Source of the DNA: an uncultured Prevotellaceae bacterium
GTDB taxonomy: Bacteria; Bacteroidota; Bacteroidia; Bacteroidales; Bacteroidaceae
Assembly: GCA_902775075.1 (NCBI GenBank)
Contig: CACYKX010000079.1
Span: 1 to 12,379, forward strand
Direction of reading: 5' to 3'
DNA: 12,379 nt
Numbering within the stretch: the first letter of the stretch is position 1; each line of letters starts with the position of its first letter. The notes under the pieces were generated by a model. It had not been told where the DNA came from and did not search any database. It saw nothing but the letters and a program-made list of their open reading frames with translations. The translations under genes and the position numbers were made by a program. Positions 6,369-12,379 of this stretch are shown piece by piece.

Positions 6369-7463
6369 ATGATAAAATATATAACAGGGAATCTATTCGA
6401 CAGCAAAGCTATAGCTTTGGTAAACACTGTCAATACTCAGGGGGTGATGGGTAAGGGTATTGCGCTTCAATTTAAAGAGCGATATCCAAGCAACTACCGT
6501 TTATATAGGGAGGCATGTAAACGTGGTGATGTTGAAGTAGGAACTATGTTCATTACCCAAGAAAGGGAAATGACAGGGAAGTTACGTACGATTATTAATT
6601 TCCCGACAAAGAAGCATTGGCGTTTTCCATCAAAATATGAATATATAGAGGATGGACTTAAGGATCTTAAGGCAAAAATTGTGGAATTAAACATTAAATC
6701 CATAGCGATTCCACCTCTTGGCAGCAGCAATGGAGGATTAGATTGGTCTATGGTGAAGCCTATGATAATTAAGGCTCTGGATGGGATAGATTGTGAGGTT
6801 GAAATTTACGAGCCGACTAAAGTCATCCAAGAAAAAATGAAGAAAGAGCGTGCTAAACTCACTCCAGCCCGGGCTATGCTCTTGATGGTAATGTCGGATA
6901 TGACCACAGAGCAAGAGAATCCTTCTGAGTTCGCAGCAGAAAAGATAGCTTATTTCCTACAGAAATTTGGGGCCCAAGATCAGTTCCGTTTAAGATTTAA
7001 TAAAGCTTATTATGGACCTTATTCCGGGAAAGTGCGTTATGTTCTCCACTATCTAAATGGCAGCTACATTATGGGAATGGAGGCAATGTCAAATCACCCT
7101 TTTGATGAAATAAGGATGACAGATGATGCTGCAATTATTGCTAAGCGTTATCTGTCGCAGGATGAAAATTTGAAATATCTGGAGATAGCGCAGAAAACCA
7201 TGGACTTCCTGAGAGGCTATTATTCTAATTATCTGTTAGAATTGCTTGCTACAACCTCATATTTAATGGACAGTGATCCAAGAATGACAGACAATATAGC
7301 AGAAGATGAACAGGTAAAGATAATCAGTAAGGATCTCATGCAATGGAGCAATCGCAAAGACAAGCTCTTCAATTCCGATAAGGCCATCAGGTTGGCATTA
7401 AAGCACATAAAAGATGCAGACTTTGTAAGTAATCAAAGAACTGCAACAGAGTTGGGACAATAG
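6369..7463 (+). CDS. darG: DarG: macrodomain DNA ADP-ribosylglycohydrolase antitoxin
   Basis: A 364-residue antitoxin for DarT. The N-terminal macrodomain (1 to about 148) removes ADP-ribose from DNA. It shows the GNLF strand, NTVNTQGVMGKGIALQF at 19-35 (Asn22 and the glycine-rich ADP-ribose loop), FPTKKHWR at 78-85 with the probable catalytic Lys81 (equivalent to Lys80 of Thermus DarG as I recall it), and PPLGSSNGGLDW at 115-126. The C-terminal ~210 residues start at LTPARAML and contain AAEKIAYFLQKFG and YYGPYSGKVRYVLHYL. That helical part corresponds to the DarT-binding C-terminal region of long DarG proteins; its YFLQ..G...YGPYS pattern also recalls the Panacea/SocA-like fold, which is my inference. 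The gene order toxin then antitoxin is standard. It is intact. Confidence 0.93.
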   Translation: MIKYITGNLFDSKAIALVNTVNTQGVMGKGIALQFKERYPSNYRLYREACKRGDVEVGTMFITQEREMTGKLRTIINFPTKKHWRFPSKYEYIEDGLKDLKAKIVELNIKSIAIPPLGSSNGGLDWSMVKPMIIKALDGIDCEVEIYEPTKVIQEKMKKERAKLTPARAMLLMVMSDMTTEQENPSEFAAEKIAYFLQKFGAQDQFRLRFNKAYYGPYSGKVRYVLHYLNGSYIMGMEAMSNHPFDEIRMTDDAAIIAKRYLSQDENLKYLEIAQKTMDFLRGYYSNYLLELLATTSYLMDSDPRMTDNIAEDEQVKIISKDLMQWSNRKDKLFNSDKAIRLALKHIKDADFVSNQRTATELGQ

Positions 7464-7492
7464 AAACACTTGTTAGTACTGGATGGCAATGT

Positions 7493-7525
7493 AGGAGGAG
7501 GCTTAATGCCTGCCCTTATCCTCCT
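7493..7525 (+). promoter_or_regulatory. Inverted repeat AGGAGGA/TCCTCCT between darG and the next glycosyltransferase
   Basis: Arms at 7493-7499 and 7519-7525, with a smaller AGGC/GCCT stem (7499-7502, 7508-7511) inside. No T run follows, so it is a poor terminator candidate. The left arm also looks like a strong Shine-Dalgarno for a 42-codon frame starting at ATG 7506, so the arms could hide that site. The function is unknown. Confidence 0.35.
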
Positions 7526-7596
7526 TGAATGTAAGCCAAAGAAAGAATTTGGCGATAAAGCCGTAAACTATATTTGTGTGAAAGAATTTATGTTTG

Positions 7597-8685
7597 ATGA
7601 AACGATTAGCGTTTTGCATAGAAGGGCTATATAATGCTGCGGGCATGGAGCGGGTGCTGACGAAGAAGGCCAATGCACTCTGTCATGACTATGATATCAC
7701 GATCATCATCCGACAGCAGCATGGACGGCCTAATGCGTTTCCACTTGATACTGCCGTGAGGACTATTGATCTTGACTCAGACATTCCTCATTATGAGGAG
7801 CGTCTGCGAGAGGTGCTCATGCGTGAGCATTTCGATATCGTTACTACCATGGGCGGTTATGAGATGTACTTCCTTTATCGCATCAAGGATGGAAGCAAGA
7901 AAGTTTTTGAGTTCCATTTCTCCTTTGATATCTCTAAGGTATGGTTAGCAGGCATCCACAACCCTCTGAAACGCTGGCTGTGGGTGCGACTCCAGACCTG
8001 GCGTCGGATATTCATAGCCCGTCACTACGACCGCCTCGTAGTGCTATGCAAGGCCGACGAGCGTAAATGGCGGCGCTACACCCGCAAAGTGGTGACCATC
8101 TACAATCCCCTGATGATACACCCCGACAGAACGGCAGCGTGCCATAACCATGTAGCCATTGCCGTGGGGAGACTCGACTATCAAAAGGGGTTCGACTACT
8201 TGATAGATTCTTGGAAGATAGTAGCAGACAAGCATCCTGATTGGCGGCTCAATATCTATGGTGAGGGTGAACTGAGGAACAGTCTGCAAAAGCAGATTGA
8301 CCAGAACGGGCACCACGATAAGGTTACTCTTTGTGGGCGTACTGACAACATTATGGAGAAGTATCTTGAAAGCAGCATCTTTGTCCTTAGCTCCCGTGAT
8401 GAAGCTTTTGGTTTGGTTATTACCGAGGCAGAGGCTTGTGGCTTGCCCGTAGTTACGTTTGCCTGCCCTAACGCCCCAGCGGAATTGGTGGACGACGGTC
8501 AGAATGGATTTGTCATTCAAAAGGTTGGCGACATAAAGACAATGGCAGCAAGGATCGACGACCTTATCAAGGACGAAACCTTGCGCAAGACCATGGGCAA
8601 AGCTTCTGTTGCCTTCGCCGAGAGGTTCAGAGAAGACAAAATTTGGAAAGAATGGAGGATGTTGTACACGCAGACGATTCAATAA
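7597..8685 (+). CDS. GT4 family glycosyltransferase
   Basis: A 362-residue GT-B, retaining-type glycosyltransferase. The N-terminal acceptor domain opens with the KRLAFCIEGLYNAAGMERV strand-glycine loop. The C-terminal nucleotide-sugar domain starts near residue 187 with AIAVGRLDYQKGFDYLI and includes LNIYGEGELRNSL, the EX7E motif Glu269-Glu277 in EAFGLVITEAEACGLPVVT, and a helical tail. Length and motifs are typical of Glycos_transf_1 enzymes in polysaccharide loci. I choose ATG 7597; a TTG at 7594 would add one residue. It lies 133 nt after darG, so it is probably not part of the toxin-antitoxin unit and originally belonged with the sugar genes upstream. The remnant at 335-481 is from the same broad family, but its tail differs from this one and it is not a fragment of this gene. 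The substrate is unknown. Confidence 0.92.
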   Translation: MKRLAFCIEGLYNAAGMERVLTKKANALCHDYDITIIIRQQHGRPNAFPLDTAVRTIDLDSDIPHYEERLREVLMREHFDIVTTMGGYEMYFLYRIKDGSKKVFEFHFSFDISKVWLAGIHNPLKRWLWVRLQTWRRIFIARHYDRLVVLCKADERKWRRYTRKVVTIYNPLMIHPDRTAACHNHVAIAVGRLDYQKGFDYLIDSWKIVADKHPDWRLNIYGEGELRNSLQKQIDQNGHHDKVTLCGRTDNIMEKYLESSIFVLSSRDEAFGLVITEAEACGLPVVTFACPNAPAELVDDGQNGFVIQKVGDIKTMAARIDDLIKDETLRKTMGKASVAFAERFREDKIWKEWRMLYTQTIQ

Positions 8686-8749
8686 TATGTCCCGTTACTC
8701 GTAAGCCATAAGAACATACTTTCCGATCCGGGTCTTGGCTGCCTTTAAC

Positions 8750-8782
8750 TGAACCTTAGCGTACTTGGCGGCTTTGCGAGAG
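8750..8782 (-). repeat. Orphan arm of the CCAAG/GCAAAG dispersed repeat
   Basis: GAACCTTAGCGTACTTGGCG followed by GCTTTGCGAGA resembles the inverted arm at about 4590-4630 and at 10524-10560. A convincing opposite arm is missing upstream, although about 8725-8745 is vaguely similar. It marks the left side of the Fic module. Confidence 0.6.
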
Positions 8783-8785
8783 AAT

Positions 8786-8992
8786 TTGGTAGAAAAGACA
8801 GATTATGAGATCGATGAGCTATAGCGAGTATGCAGACTCGCATGTAGCTAATATTTGCGATGAGGTCTATTTCGACTCATGTTATTGAGAAAGGAAGTTA
8901 GCAGGCTGATCTATCACAAGTGGGACAGAGCGATGGATCATAAAAAATCGATGTTATGAAACTCTTCGTTGCAGTCTGGGGTCTTTCTTCAA
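8786..8992. other. Non-coding stretch upstream of fic with one imperfect hairpin
   Basis: No gene is supported between the GT4 stop at 8685 and the Fic start at 9092. An imperfect hairpin (AGCTA 8817-8821, GCGAGT 8824-8829, ACTCGC 8836-8841, TAGCT 8845-8849) sits in the middle and might be a degraded palindromic element. The remainder shows nothing I can name. Confidence 0.35.
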
Positions 8993-9024
8993 AATTCTCC
9001 AAAGAGTCAGCTCAATAATCTTGA

Positions 9025-9059
9025 AATTCTTCAAAGTTTTCTTGAAACTTTGAAGAATT
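9025..9059 (+). promoter_or_regulatory. Perfect 15-bp inverted repeat, probable operator of fic
   Basis: Arms AATTCTTCAAAGTTT (9025-9039) and AAACTTTGAAGAATT (9045-9059) are exact reverse complements with a 5-nt centre. The centre holds the TTG of the probable -33 element. A further exact copy of the second arm occupies 9077-9091, and a degenerate first-arm copy (12/15) lies at 8993-9007. This suits a dimeric repressor, possibly the Fic protein itself through its C-terminal winged helix. Confidence 0.7.
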
Positions 9060-9072
9060 AGTGGTATTTTTG
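9042..9072 (+). promoter_or_regulatory. fic: Bacteroidetes-type promoter of fic
   Basis: TTG at 9042-9044, then 20 nt, then TATTTTTG at 9065-9072, which fits the -7 consensus TAnnTTTG exactly. The -33 lies in the centre of the inverted repeat, and the region just downstream of the -7 is the third operator arm, so occupancy would block initiation. The leader would be very short. Confidence 0.6.
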
Positions 9073-9076
9073 CAGA

Positions 9077-9091
9077 AAACTTTGAAGAATT
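9077..9091 (+). promoter_or_regulatory. Third operator half-site abutting the fic start codon
   Basis: An exact 15-base copy of the right operator arm ends one base before ATG 9092. In mRNA it would occupy the whole ribosome-loading zone, so the same word may serve as DNA operator and translation leader. Confidence 0.65.
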
Positions 9092-10408
9092 ATGGAACCG
9101 ACACCTAAAATTAACGAATCCTTATCAGAGATGGCCATCCATTGGTACACGCGCCCTGACGTCCGAGTCGCCGTTGAAAAGATTAATGATGACTATCTTT
9201 ACTGGTCAGATGCTAAATATCGTCCTTTACCCGATGGGATGTCGGCTGAAGAGTTGTGGGCGGTGGTAAAGTTTTCCAGACGTGTCCATCAGGTATTCGA
9301 GTGGCCGAAATACCATATTACGGTATCAGTGACCAATTTCATGCAGCGTGTGTGTCATGATTTGGATATGAACTTTGGTGGCAGTTGGGGTAGTGGAAGT
9401 CTGTTGCCAGAAGAAGGGCGTGAACGATATCTTATATCTTCACTGATGGAGGAGGCAATCTCTTCGAGCCAGATGGAGGGGGCGTCTACTACACGGCGTG
9501 TTGCAAAAGACATGCTTCGCAGAAACCAATCGCCCAAAGACCGGTCACAGCAGATGATACTGAATAATTACAGGGCTATTCAATATCTTGTAGAACATAA
9601 AGGCGACTCGCTCAACGAAGCATTTATCCTCAATGTACATCGGCTGATGACATTCAAGACGATGAAGGTCCCTGAGGATACTGGGCGCTTCCGCTCGGCA
9701 AACGATGATATCAGAGTTGCTAATGAGATTACAGGGGAAATTGTGCATACTCCGCCAGTCTCTCATGACATTCCGATGTTTATTAACGAGTTGTGTGATT
9801 TTGTTAATAATGAGCAGGACTCAGTTTTTATTCATCCCATCATCAAGGCAATCATTCTTCATTTTATGATTGCTTACGTTCACCCGTTTGTTGATGGTAA
9901 CGGACGGACGGCAAGAGCTCTTTTCTATTGGTATATGCTCAAACAAGGTTATTGGCTGATGGAATATTTGTCGATCTCACGTATTATTTACAGAAGCAAA
10001 GTAAGTTATGAGAATGCTTTCCTTTGTACTGAGAATGACGGTATGGACATGGGCTATTTTATTAATTACCATCTCAAAGTGATATCCCAGTCGTTCAAAG
10101 AATTGCGGGAGTATATTCAAAGAAAGAAAATATCCATCCAGAAAACGGCTTTATTGCCCAACATGCAAGGGCTCAATCATAGGCAGATAGAAATCCTTAC
10201 CGTGTTCAATGTGGAGCCTGAAACGATAATGACAGTGAAAGAAGTCCAGAACCGCTTTGGCGTCAGTGACCCAACAGCGAGACAAGATCTTATGACCCTT
10301 GTCGGGAAAGGCTTGCTTAGAGAGATTAATATCAATAAAGTGAAAAAGGGGTTTGTTAAAGTTGTCAAGCCTGTTGTGTCAGAAGGTAGAAAGACAGATA
10401 AATGGTGA
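9092..10408 (+). CDS. fic: Fic-domain protein (class II AMPylase) with C-terminal winged helix
   Basis: A 438-residue Fic protein. Fic enzymes usually transfer AMP from ATP to a hydroxyl of a target protein. The inhibitory helix SSQMEG (125-130, pattern [S/T]xxxE[G/N], Glu129) lies before the core, which defines class II. The catalytic loop HPFVDGNGRTAR begins at His264 and keeps every canonical residue. The N-terminal ~100 residues (KYRPLPDGMSAEELW) match the Fic_N-type domain of SoFic-like proteins. The C-terminus, from about 360, is a helix-turn-helix (LNHRQIEIL, then MTVKEVQNRFGVSDPTARQDL) ending in a winged segment (KGLLREI). The length is usual for this group. The start at ATG 9092 is fixed by the promoter 20 bp upstream. 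No separate antitoxin gene lies beside it. The inhibitory helix would restrain activity, and the winged helix may read the operator. The target is unknown. Confidence 0.93.
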   Translation: MEPTPKINESLSEMAIHWYTRPDVRVAVEKINDDYLYWSDAKYRPLPDGMSAEELWAVVKFSRRVHQVFEWPKYHITVSVTNFMQRVCHDLDMNFGGSWGSGSLLPEEGRERYLISSLMEEAISSSQMEGASTTRRVAKDMLRRNQSPKDRSQQMILNNYRAIQYLVEHKGDSLNEAFILNVHRLMTFKTMKVPEDTGRFRSANDDIRVANEITGEIVHTPPVSHDIPMFINELCDFVNNEQDSVFIHPIIKAIILHFMIAYVHPFVDGNGRTARALFYWYMLKQGYWLMEYLSISRIIYRSKVSYENAFLCTENDGMDMGYFINYHLKVISQSFKELREYIQRKKISIQKTALLPNMQGLNHRQIEILTVFNVEPETIMTVKEVQNRFGVSDPTARQDLMTLVGKGLLREININKVKKGFVKVVKPVVSEGRKTDKW

Positions 10409-10430
10409 TTTTGCCTTATGCTTTGCGAAA

Positions 10431-10632
10431 GAAAGAAACAATGCTCGCAAGCGAGATGATAATTCTCGCCAAGGTGCCAAGGCCGCAAAGGATGCGCAAA
10501 GATTTTTTGTTCTTGATAAATATCTTGGCGGAAGCTTTGCGCTCTTAGCGCCTTTGCGAGCGAAAGAAACAATGCTCGCAAGCGAGATGATAATTCTCGC
10601 CAAGCCGCAAAGACCGCAAAGGATGCGCAAAG
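10431..10632. repeat. Direct repeat (43 nt identical, period 131) with long inverted arms
   Basis: The 43-base word at 10431-10473 recurs exactly at 10562-10604. Each copy contains the palindrome CTCGCAAGCGAG (10444-10455 and 10575-10586). After the first copy, an arm from 10465 to 10502 faces an inverted arm at 10524-10560 (CTTGGCGGAAGCTTTGCGCT...), so it can fold as a long imperfect hairpin. The second copy repeats the first arm (10596-10632). This is the same family as 4450-4632 and 8750-8782. The remaining bases between the fic stop and 10683 hold no gene; a small ATTTTA/TAAAAT palindrome is at 10652-10666. Short frames on both strands here translate repeats. Confidence 0.75.
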
Positions 10633-10683
10633 AATTGTCATTGGGACTATTATTTTAGATTAAAATAAGAAACAGAAGTTTTC

Positions 10684-11700
10684 ATGTCGAAACATACAAC
10701 AACGCTCATCAAGGGCCTTGCCATACTGATGATGCTATGGCTGCATCTGTTCAATGACGCACATGTCGGAGCTGCCGCCCCCTTGTGGTTTATTGGAGGA
10801 GTGCCTGTAGTTTCTCTGATTGCACGGGCCTGTAATCCCGTTGATCTCTTCATCGTGTTGAGCGGCTATGGCTTCCGCTATACCTTCTATCATGGTGACG
10901 TGAGTGTGAGGTTGCAGTTCCGTCGGCTATTGAAACTCTACATTTGTTATTGGCTGACATTAATCATTTTTGTTGGCATTGGCAGTTTTGTGAATCCGGC
11001 TAATTATCCCGGCTCATTCTCTAAAGTGCTGTTAAACGTTACAAGCCTTGATCATACCTATAATTATGAGACGTGGTTTCTGTTACCTTACGCCATCGTG
11101 AGCATCTTTGCGAGGAGAATATTCCAACTTCAAAATAAGATTGGAAACCTTTGGTCGTTGGCTATCTGGATAGTTCTGTATCTGGCTTCCTGTTTCGTTA
11201 TTAGTCGTAATCTCGTTCCGCAAGTGCCTGTTGTTGGTGATGTGTTGTCAACGATGGTAGTTTGTGTGAAGTTCGTTTTCCCCTTTGTAATCGGCTCGTG
11301 CTTGTATGATATTGCTGTACGTAACAATGGGTTGAAGTTGAGATGGCTGAATACTTGGAAAGCCTTGTCTTTGCTTCTGCTACTCTTGCTTTCTCATACT
11401 CTGTTCCATTCCCAGGCACCCAATCCTCTCTATGCGGGGGGGGTGACAATACTCATGAACAATATCAGCTTCCCATCCACTGTTGATAAGGCTCTTTCCG
11501 TCCTTGGAAAATATTCCATGCCGATGTGGCTGACGCACACCTATTTCAGCATCTACCTTTTCAGCAGTCTCATCTATGGCTTCCGTTATCCATTGCTCAT
11601 TTATGTGGTGTTGGTGGGAGTGAGCCTGATAACTGCAGTTGCGATTATGCCGTTGTCAAGAGCTATTAATAAATTCGTTGAAAGACGAATTTTTATTTAA
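10684..11700 (+). CDS. Membrane acyltransferase (Acyl_transf_3) with in-frame eight-G tract; possible phase-ON allele
   Basis: A 338-residue integral-membrane acyltransferase, probably O-acetylating surface polysaccharide. The N-terminus KGLAILMMLWLHLF (10-23) carries the family's catalytic-type His in the first helix, followed by NPVDLFIVLSGYGFRYTF (51-68), the conserved '..FF.lSGy' helix. There are roughly ten hydrophobic segments, and the C-terminal MPMWLTHTYFSIYLF motif matches the family's 'lWl.H.' helix. It has the same fold as the split gene at 4649-5628 but is not a close copy. Codons 251-254 are GCG GGG GGG GTG over a run of eight G; loss of one G gives GCG GGG GGG TGA, an immediate stop that removes about 85 residues. 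It follows the fic repeat cluster and precedes the flippase by 67 nt. The acyl group and acceptor are unknown. Confidence 0.88.
   Translation: MSKHTTTLIKGLAILMMLWLHLFNDAHVGAAAPLWFIGGVPVVSLIARACNPVDLFIVLSGYGFRYTFYHGDVSVRLQFRRLLKLYICYWLTLIIFVGIGSFVNPANYPGSFSKVLLNVTSLDHTYNYETWFLLPYAIVSIFARRIFQLQNKIGNLWSLAIWIVLYLASCFVISRNLVPQVPVVGDVLSTMVVCVKFVFPFVIGSCLYDIAVRNNGLKLRWLNTWKALSLLLLLLLSHTLFHSQAPNPLYAGGVTILMNNISFPSTVDKALSVLGKYSMPMWLTHTYFSIYLFSSLIYGFRYPLLIYVVLVGVSLITAVAIMPLSRAINKFVERRIFI
11436..11443 (+). repeat. Poly-G tract, eight G, in frame
   Basis: Eight consecutive G in the second acyltransferase, around codons 251-254. At seven G the next codon is TGA. It is the counterpart of the seven-G tract at 5075-5081. 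Confidence 0.85.
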
Positions 11701-11767
11701 GGATAAGATAAAAGATGAGTAAAATGTTTTGATAATATGCTTCTCTCAACAATTTTAAGATTTTAGT

Positions 11768-12379
11768 ATGCAGGATAGTAATAAGCGAATAGCAGTTAAT
11801 ACTATAATTGTCTATATAAGGCTCTTCGTGACGATGATAGTTGGTCTGTTTTCGTCACGTTATGTACTTATGGCCTTGGGTGTCTCCGATTATGGATTGT
11901 ATAATGTAGTAGGCAGCGTTATTGGTATGTACGCCTTTGTCGCCTCATCTTTGGGTGGAGCTACCATACGTTTCATGAATTTCGAGATGGGTAAGAAAGA
12001 TGGCGACGTGAACAGAATGTTCAATATCTGTAATGCACTTCACATCAGTATGGCTGTTATCATACTTATCTTATCGGAGACTTTTGGAATTTGGTACATA
12101 CTTAACCATCTGAATGTCGCACCAGGCAAATTGGGTGATGCAATGTTCGTGTTCCAAGTGTCTATAACTGTCAGTTGTATAGGTATAATCAATGTCCCTT
12201 ATTCAAGTTTGTATAATGTTCATGAGAAATTTCTGTTCCCGGCTCTGTTAGATATCTTTTATACTCTGTTGAGGCTTGGTCTTGTTATTTTCTTGCTTTA
12301 CTACAAAGGTAACGCTTTGCGTTTTTATGCAACTATGATGAGCCTGACTACCTTATCTGATTTCATGATATACCATTAT
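11768..12379 (+). CDS. wzx: Wzx-like polysaccharide flippase (N-terminal part, runs off the window)
   Basis: The first 204 residues of a multi-spanning membrane protein, open to the last base. It begins MQDSNKRIAVNTIIVYIRLF and continues with RYVLMALGVSDYGLYNVVGSVIG, the 'r.vl..LG...yGly.v' pattern of polysaccharide transporters of the MOP superfamily (Wzx/RfbX, PST family). About five hydrophobic segments are visible before the edge. Full proteins are 450-520 residues, so more than half lies outside. Such proteins flip undecaprenyl-linked repeat units across the inner membrane for Wzy-dependent polymerisation. The start at ATG 11768 is preceded by an A/T-rich leader and follows the acyltransferase by 67 nt, so cotranscription is plausible. 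A MATE-type or murein-lipid flippase is less likely given the context. Confidence 0.85.
   Translation, partial: MQDSNKRIAVNTIIVYIRLFVTMIVGLFSSRYVLMALGVSDYGLYNVVGSVIGMYAFVASSLGGATIRFMNFEMGKKDGDVNRMFNICNALHISMAVIILILSETFGIWYILNHLNVAPGKLGDAMFVFQVSITVSCIGIINVPYSSLYNVHEKFLFPALLDIFYTLLRLGLVIFLLYYKGNALRFYATMMSLTTLSDFMIYHY

Noticed and set aside
8044..8682. 212-codon minus-strand frame opposite the GT4 gene
   Set aside because: It sits entirely within a well-supported GT4 coding region and shows no domain.
1..12379. tRNA, rRNA or riboswitch
   Set aside because: I saw no cloverleaf with a CCA-type end, no rRNA signature and no conserved riboswitch core by eye; a covariance-model scan was not possible.

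Overview
The window reads as part of an accessory surface-polysaccharide (capsule, O-antigen or exopolysaccharide) locus from a member of the Bacteroidales, most likely a Prevotella/Segatella-type organism. The signs are moderate GC content, tightly packed glycosyltransferase genes on one strand, A-rich leaders instead of strong Shine-Dalgarno sites, a promoter of the Bacteroidetes -33 TTG / -7 TAnnTTTG type, and the CCAAG..GCAAAG dispersed repeats I associate with Bacteroidetes genomes. The genus is an inference. Every convincing gene is on the + strand.

Layout: (1) 1-481 is decayed DNA: a fragment resembling an IS66-type accessory ORF, and the last ~48 codons of a GT4-like glycosyltransferase. 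(2) 485-3105 is a compact three-gene run: a left-handed beta-helix acetyltransferase and two GT2 glycosyltransferases. (3) 3106-4648 is a repeat island around a single-gene IS200/IS605-like (RAYT-like) Y1 transposase. The flanking blocks of this element are also present side by side, without the transposase, just upstream, as expected of a non-autonomous internally deleted derivative. (4) 4649-5628 is an integral-membrane acyltransferase (Acyl_transf_3) interrupted by a frameshift at a run of seven G. (5) 5721-7463 is a DarT/DarG toxin-antitoxin (DNA ADP-ribosylation, anti-phage) pair. (6) 7597-8685 is a GT4 glycosyltransferase. (7) 8686-10408 is a class II Fic AMPylase gene behind a promoter overlapped by a perfect 15-bp inverted repeat, with a third copy touching the start codon. 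(8) 10409-10683 is another repeat cluster. (9) 10684-11700 is a second Acyl_transf_3 gene, intact, with a run of eight G in frame. (10) 11768-12379 is the start of a Wzx-like flippase that runs off the window.

The sugar genes would work together: glycosyltransferases build the repeat unit on an undecaprenyl carrier, acyltransferases decorate it, and the flippase exports it. The strongest unusual signal is that both membrane acyltransferases carry a poly-G tract that is in frame at eight G and stops at once at seven. One gene is in each state here. This looks like slipped-strand phase variation of surface acylation. The DarTG and Fic modules look like defence/toxin cargo lodged in the locus.
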